Assembly: GCA_001312405.1 (NCBI GenBank)
Contig: BBDR01000011.1
Span: 1 to 64,000, forward strand
Length of the DNA stretch: 64,000 nt
Direction of reading: 5' to 3'
Source: Clostridium sp. NkU-1
Lineage (GTDB): Bacteria; Bacillota_A; Clostridia; Lachnospirales; Lachnospiraceae
Below, in pieces: positions 60,323 through 64,000 of this stretch (the first letter of the stretch is position 1; every line of letters begins with the position of its first letter). The notes under the pieces were generated by a model that saw only the letters and a program-made list of their open reading frames with translations, was not told the DNA's origin and searched no databases. The position numbers and the translations under genes are program-made.

Positions 60323-61338
60323 ATGCTGATGAAACGATATGGAGCCGGAACCAGGATCTTACTGATCCTGGCTCCGGTATTAACTGCCCTGATCTGTCTG
60401 GGCATCGGACGATATTCCTTTAACCTGGTTGATATCTGCAAACTGTTATATACCTATGCGGTTTCCGGAAAAGATGCGATCGAACCTCAGGCATATAGCG
60501 TTGTATTCAATATCCGGCTGCCAAGAATCATTCTGGCAGTTCTTTGCGGAGCGGGGCTGGCTGTCTCAGGAGCAGCCTTTCAGCCTTGTTTTCCAATGCA
60601 CTGGCGACTCCCGATACCTTGGGAGTGGCACAGGGAGCATGTTTTGGTGCGGCCCTGGCCCTATTGTTTTCGGACAGCCTTTTATGGGTTCAGCTGGCGG
60701 CCCTGGTATTTGGTTTGATCGCAATTATGCTCACCTATTCCATCAGCAAGGTAAAAGGACAGTCCTCCACGTTTATGATTATTCTGGCGGGAATTGCGGT
60801 TTCTTCTCTTTTCACTTCGCTGGTATCCCTGATTAAATATGTAGCTGATCCGGAGTCTCAGCTGCCGACCATTACATACTGGCTGTTAGGAAGCATGGCT
60901 GGAATTACCTATAAGAGTCTGGCTATCGGCGGTCCTCTGGTCTGCGGGGGAATTCTGATGATCTATCTGCTGCGCTGGCGGTTAAATATTCTGTCGATGT
61001 CTGAAGATGAAGCAAGATCAATGGGAATTGACTTGAAAAAACTTCGTATTATCATTATTCTGTCAGCAGCCTTGATTACTGCCTCCTGTGCTTCCATGTG
61101 CGGACGGATTGAGTGGGTGGGGCTGTTAATTCCCCATGGGGTCCGGATGCTGTTTGGAAGCAATAACGAGCGGGTCATTCCGGCCAGCATCAGCCTGGGC
61201 GCAATCTTTATGCTGATTATGGATACGACTGCCAGGGCAGCAACGACTGCTGAGATTCCCCTGTCAATCCTGACAGCAGTAATCGGAGCGCCGGTATTTA
61301 TTCTATTGCTGAGAAAGACAGGAGGAGGATGGCTGTGA
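60323..61338 (+). CDS. FecCD/BtuC-family ABC importer permease
   Basis: About 338 residues with roughly ten helices. Family segments are VFNIRLPRIILAVLCGAGLAVSGAAFQ, quoted here only as the conserved RLPRIILAVLCGAGLA core, then SNALATPDTLGVAQGACFGA, STFMIILAGIAVSSLF, GRIEWVGLLIPHGVRMLFG and TAEIPLSILTAVIGAPVFI. One frameshift near 60580. It follows the binding-protein gene after two bases and overlaps the ATPase gene by ten. It forms the dimeric channel for the imported iron, corrinoid or similar complex. Confidence 0.9.
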
Positions 61339-62121
61339 TTTTTGAAGTAAAGAAGGATGCTTTGGATATAAGGCAGGGGAAGAAATTCTTAAGGAAATCA
61401 CATTCCGGCTTCAGGCTGGAGAGGTACTGGCAATTCTGGGACCTAATGGTGTGGGAAAAACCACACTGCTTCGCAATATGATGGGACTGCTGAAATGGAA
61501 ATCAGGCGGAAGCTATCTGGATGGAACATGTCTGGCAGATATGTCTGTAAAAGATGTCTGGCAGACCATCGCCTATGTCCCCCAGCAAAAGCGTCCCTTT
61601 TTTCCTATACGGTGGAAGAGATGGTTTTACTGGGACGCAGTGCCCATATCGGAAATTTCAGCCGTCCGAAAAAGACGGATTTGGAAATAGCTGATGAGGC
61701 AATCCTGAGTGTTGGAATTGATTATCTGAGAGGAAAGCTGGTGAGCCGGATCAGCGGCGGAGAGCTGCAGATGGTCTTAATTGCCCGGGCCTTAACTGCG
61801 AAACCCCGGATGCTTGTGCTGGACGAGCCGGAGAGCAATCTGGACTTTAGAAACCAGCTGATCATTTTGGATACCATTCGGCGTCTGGCTGATGAAAAGA
61901 ATATATCCTGTATTTTTAATACCCATTATCCGGCACACGCATTGAAGATATCCGATCAGGCATTGATTTTGAACCGCAGCGGAAAAAGCATATTTGGCAA
62001 AGTGGATGATGTGGTGACAAAAGAACATATGGAAGAGGCATTTGGAGTAAAGGTCCTGATCAGTGAAATTGAAGAAGAAGGGCATTGCTTTAAATCCGTA
62101 ACAGCCCTGGCGCTGACCTGA
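61329..62121 (+). CDS. ABC importer ATPase (FecE/BtuD-like)
   Basis: About 264 residues: Walker A GPNGVGKTT, Q-loop YVPQQ, signature SGGELQMVLIARAL, Walker B LVLDEPESNLDF and the H-loop NTHYP. Frame breaks near 61353 and 61595 interrupt the N-terminal third. ATG 61329 lies in the end of the permease gene (GGAGGATGG), giving coupled translation. It energises the importer of the nitrogenase-like operon and is the last intact gene of that operon. Confidence 0.88.
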
Positions 62122-62264
62122 TGGATAGATGGGGCAGATCAGATCCCGGTAAGGAATGCAACATGCTGGAAGAGGACGGGGCAGAAGTAACCTGTCAGGA
62201 CAGTATGGCTGCTTTTGTGATTCAACCTTATGAAATCAAAACATGGAAGGTTAGGTTCCGGTAA
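62121..62264 (+). pseudogene. C-terminal remnant of a GH38 alpha-mannosidase-like gene
   Basis: The 47-codon frame ends NMLEEDGAEVTCQDSMAAFV then IQPYEIKTWKVRF, which fits the last residues of glycoside hydrolase family 38 proteins (the PYEIKTF-type tail). The catalytic domains are absent. It starts within the stop codon of the ABC ATPase gene, so it is a fusion scar of a deletion or insertion. Confidence 0.55.
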
Positions 62265-62340
62265 TCCTGTTTTTCAGGCGGAAGCAGCAGGCTTTTTAAA
62301 GTCTCTGCTTTGGCCTGCTTGTGGTGGGAAAAGCAAACGT

Positions 62341-62578
62341 ATGAATGAGAAATTCATTGCATTAGTCAATAAGTATACCATTAAGCCTATTGACAGGGAG
62401 TGGATTTTAAAATATGCTGTTAAGTGTAACATAATATTTAACCGAATCAAGTGGCGGAGCAGATTGCGAATATCTGCTTGGCGAAGATCGGTGTACAGGA
62501 CCGATTCAGCCAGTCCGGAAAGCCAGAAGAGCTTCCTGTGAATACGGACTGAGTGGGAAACAGGTATATATCAGATAA
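62341..62578 (+). pseudogene. C-terminal remnant of transketolase (beta-subunit end)
   Basis: NKYTIKPIDREWILKYAVKC matches the start of the transketolase C-terminal domain, and after an internal gap KIGVQDRFSQSGKPEEL and then, in a shifted frame, EYGLSGKQVY match its last third. The glutamate/His GGLG section between them is missing. At least two frame breaks plus an internal deletion indicate real decay. The next two genes are also pentose-phosphate genes, so a transketolase-rpiB-transaldolase operon lost most of its first gene. Confidence 0.65.
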
Positions 62579-62594
62579 AAGGAGTGTTGGAAGC

Positions 62595-63234
62595 ATGAGA
62601 ATCGCTTTAATTAATGAGAACAGCCAGGCGGCTAAGAATGAATTGATTTACAACAGCTTAAAAAAAGGTTGCAGATTCAAAGGGTTATGTGGTGGATAAT
62701 TATGGCATGTATTCCCCGGAGGACAGCAATTCCCTGACCTATGTACAGAACGGGATCCTTGCAGCCATTCTTTTAAACTCCGGTGCAGCGGATTATGTGG
62801 TTACCGGATGCGGAACCGGCGAAGGTGCCATGCTGGCCTTAAACAGCTTCCCAGGCGTAATCTGCGGCCACGTGTGCGATCCAAGTGACGGCTACATGTT
62901 TGCACAGATCAATGACGGCAATGCGATCTCCATGCCGTTTGCAAAGGGCTTTGGCTGGGGTGCAGAGCTGAATTTGGAATATACATTTGAAAAGTTATTC
63001 TCTGAAGCAAGCGGACAGGGCTACCCAAGAGAGAGAGCCATTCCGGAGCAGAGAAATAAGAAAATCTTAGATGTGGTAAGAGAAAATAACTTAAAGGATA
63101 TCCTGACCTGCTTAAAGGGACTTGACCAGGAGCTGGTAAAGGGAGCCGTTGGCGGCGAGAAGTTTGGAGAGCTGTTCTTCGCAAACTGCAAGGATGAATC
63201 CATTGCCGAATATGTAAAGAGCCTGCTGGCATAG
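62595..63234 (+). CDS. RpiB/LacAB-family sugar-phosphate isomerase
   Basis: About 212 residues. The RpiB fold is shown by MRIALINENSQAAKNELIYN, then VADSKGYVVDNYGMYS and the active-site stretch YVVTGCGTGEGAMLALN, where a Cys takes the base role as in RpiB. The protein is longer than typical RpiB (about 150), with a C-terminal helical extension. An A7 run at 62665 breaks the frame. It interconverts ribose and ribulose 5-phosphates or a related pair. GGAGTG precedes ATG 62595. It is followed by transaldolase. Confidence 0.8.
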
Positions 63235-63319
63235 GAGTTACCTTAAGCTTTAATGGGGAGAAAAATGAATTTTCAAAGCTGGTTACTTATTAACAAATAA
63301 ATATATAAGGAGAAGTGCT

Positions 63320-63973
63320 ATGAGATTTTTTTATTGATACAGCAAATACGGAAGATGTAAAGAAAGCAAACGACATGGGTATTATCTGCGGTGTTACCAC
63401 GAATCCTTCCCTGATTGCAAAAGAGGGACGGGATTTTGTTGAAGTCATTAAAGAAATTGCATCCATCGTGGATGGACCCATCAGCGGAGAAGTAAAAGCG
63501 ACAACCGAAGATGCAGAAGACATGATCGCAGAAGGCCGTGAAATCGCAGCGATCCATCCCAATATGGTTGTAAAAATCCCTATGACCGTGGAAGGCTGAA
63601 AGCCGTTAAGGTATTGACCGCAGAAGGAATCAGGACCAATGTGACACTGGTGTTTTCTGCCGCTCAGGCACTTTTGGCTGCCCGTGCAGGCGCGACCTAT
63701 GTTTCACCGTTTTTAGGCCGTCTGGATGACATTTCCATGCCTGGTATTGACTTGATCTGTGATATCATGGATATTTTTAATGAACACGGAATTGAGACAG
63801 AAATCATTGCAGCCAGTGTCCGCAGCCCCATCCATGTCATTGACTGTGCAAAGGCAGGAGCCGACATTGCTACCGTACCTTACAGTGTACTAATGCAGAT
63901 GGTAAAGCACCCGCTGACTGATCAGGGAATTGAGAAATTTAAGGCGGATTATAAGGCAGTATTTGGTGAATAA
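63320..63973 (+). CDS. Transaldolase/fructose-6-phosphate aldolase family protein
   Basis: About 217 residues, the small transaldolase (TalC/FSA) size. It begins [18 protein letters not shown] and has [13 protein letters not shown], the Schiff-base lysine in [27 protein letters not shown] and [18 protein letters not shown]. Breaks: T7 at 63330 and a missing C at 63592. AAGGAGAAG precedes ATG 63320. It joins the pentose-phosphate pathway to glycolysis together with the preceding isomerase. Confidence 0.92.
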
Positions 63974-64000
63974 TCAGTTGGTTATGGCGAAGTCTTTTCA

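Noticed and set aside
62909..63557. Long minus-strand open frames opposite the isomerase and transaldolase
   Set aside because: They are antisense shadows of well-recognised genes.
1..64000. Frameshifts as programmed recoding signals
   Set aside because: They occur in dozens of unrelated genes, at A, T, G and C positions, without conserved slippery sites or stimulatory structures. Sequence error explains them better.
1..64000. tRNA, rRNA or CRISPR array
   Set aside because: I read through the gaps and found no clover-leaf, rRNA-like or regularly spaced repeat sequence.

Overview
The window reads as a chromosomal segment of an anaerobic, low-to-mid G+C Firmicute, most likely a Lachnospiraceae/Lacrimispora-type Clostridium. 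The grounds are strong AGGAGG ribosome sites with ATG/GTG/TTG starts, pyruvate phosphate dikinase, solo CO dehydrogenase, a BMP-type nucleoside importer, an era-recO-glyS neighbourhood, and lipoprotein and insulinase genes typical of that family. The genus is an inference. I saw no rRNA, tRNA or CRISPR array.

A dominant property of the text is more than 60 single-base frameshifts. They hit almost every gene, including essential ones (era, glyS, ppdK). Most are one extra base in an A6-A8 or T6-T7 run; others are a missing base in a short G, C or T run. I treat them as probable sequencing or assembly errors and annotate whole reconstructed genes, naming the approximate break points. True decay is called only where large parts of a gene are missing.

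Layout. 1-967: end of a U32 (TrhP/RlhA-like) gene. 1332-6280: permease, hydantoinase A-like protein, HExxH protein and GntR regulator. 6503-15373: AT-rich polymorphic-toxin region with two VgrG-like spike proteins, a DcrB/EagR-like chaperone, an Imm11-like protein, a DUF4280 (PAAR-like) candidate effector and small accessory or immunity candidates. 15365-20960: YdcF protein, M16 peptidase, era, recO. 21239-31200: AT-rich island between recO and glyS with a LytTR regulator, an agrB remnant, a 34-aa Cys-rich RiPP precursor, two radical SAM/SPASM maturases, an FtsX-type permease plus ATPase, and an ABC exporter, ending in a repeat-flanked decayed stretch. 31276-33306: lipoprotein and glyS. 33413-39032 (minus): cupin and nupNOPQ-like nucleoside importer. 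39269-43491: MATE transporter and ppdK. 43713-48776: MarR regulator, C-S lyase, cystine symporter and CoA-disulfide reductase-rhodanese, a thiol/sulfur module with a clear promoter and paired operator-like repeats. 49030-50369: divergent cis-prenyltransferase and a ParE/Phd toxin-antitoxin pair. 50610-62121: solo CO dehydrogenase, a divergent three-gene module (binding protein, ABC ATPase, HypB/CobW-like GTPase), a Crp-type regulator, a nitrogenase-like three-subunit reductase and an iron/cobalamin-type ABC importer. 62121-63973: two gene remnants, an RpiB-like isomerase and transaldolase.

The two strongest candidates for an undescribed system are the nitrogenase-like locus (52.8-62.1 kb, with cooS beside it) and the RiPP locus (21.2-30.4 kb). 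The VgrG/DUF4280 toxin region is third. In the nitrogenase-like locus the NifH-like reductase, the overlapping D- and K-like subunits and the importer form one tightly packed operon behind a Crp regulator, suggesting import of a metal or cofactor and ATP-driven reduction of an unknown substrate. In the RiPP locus a promoter within a perfect inverted repeat drives a short Cys-rich peptide, a hairpin separates it from two paralogous maturases, and the ABC genes supply export and probably self-protection.
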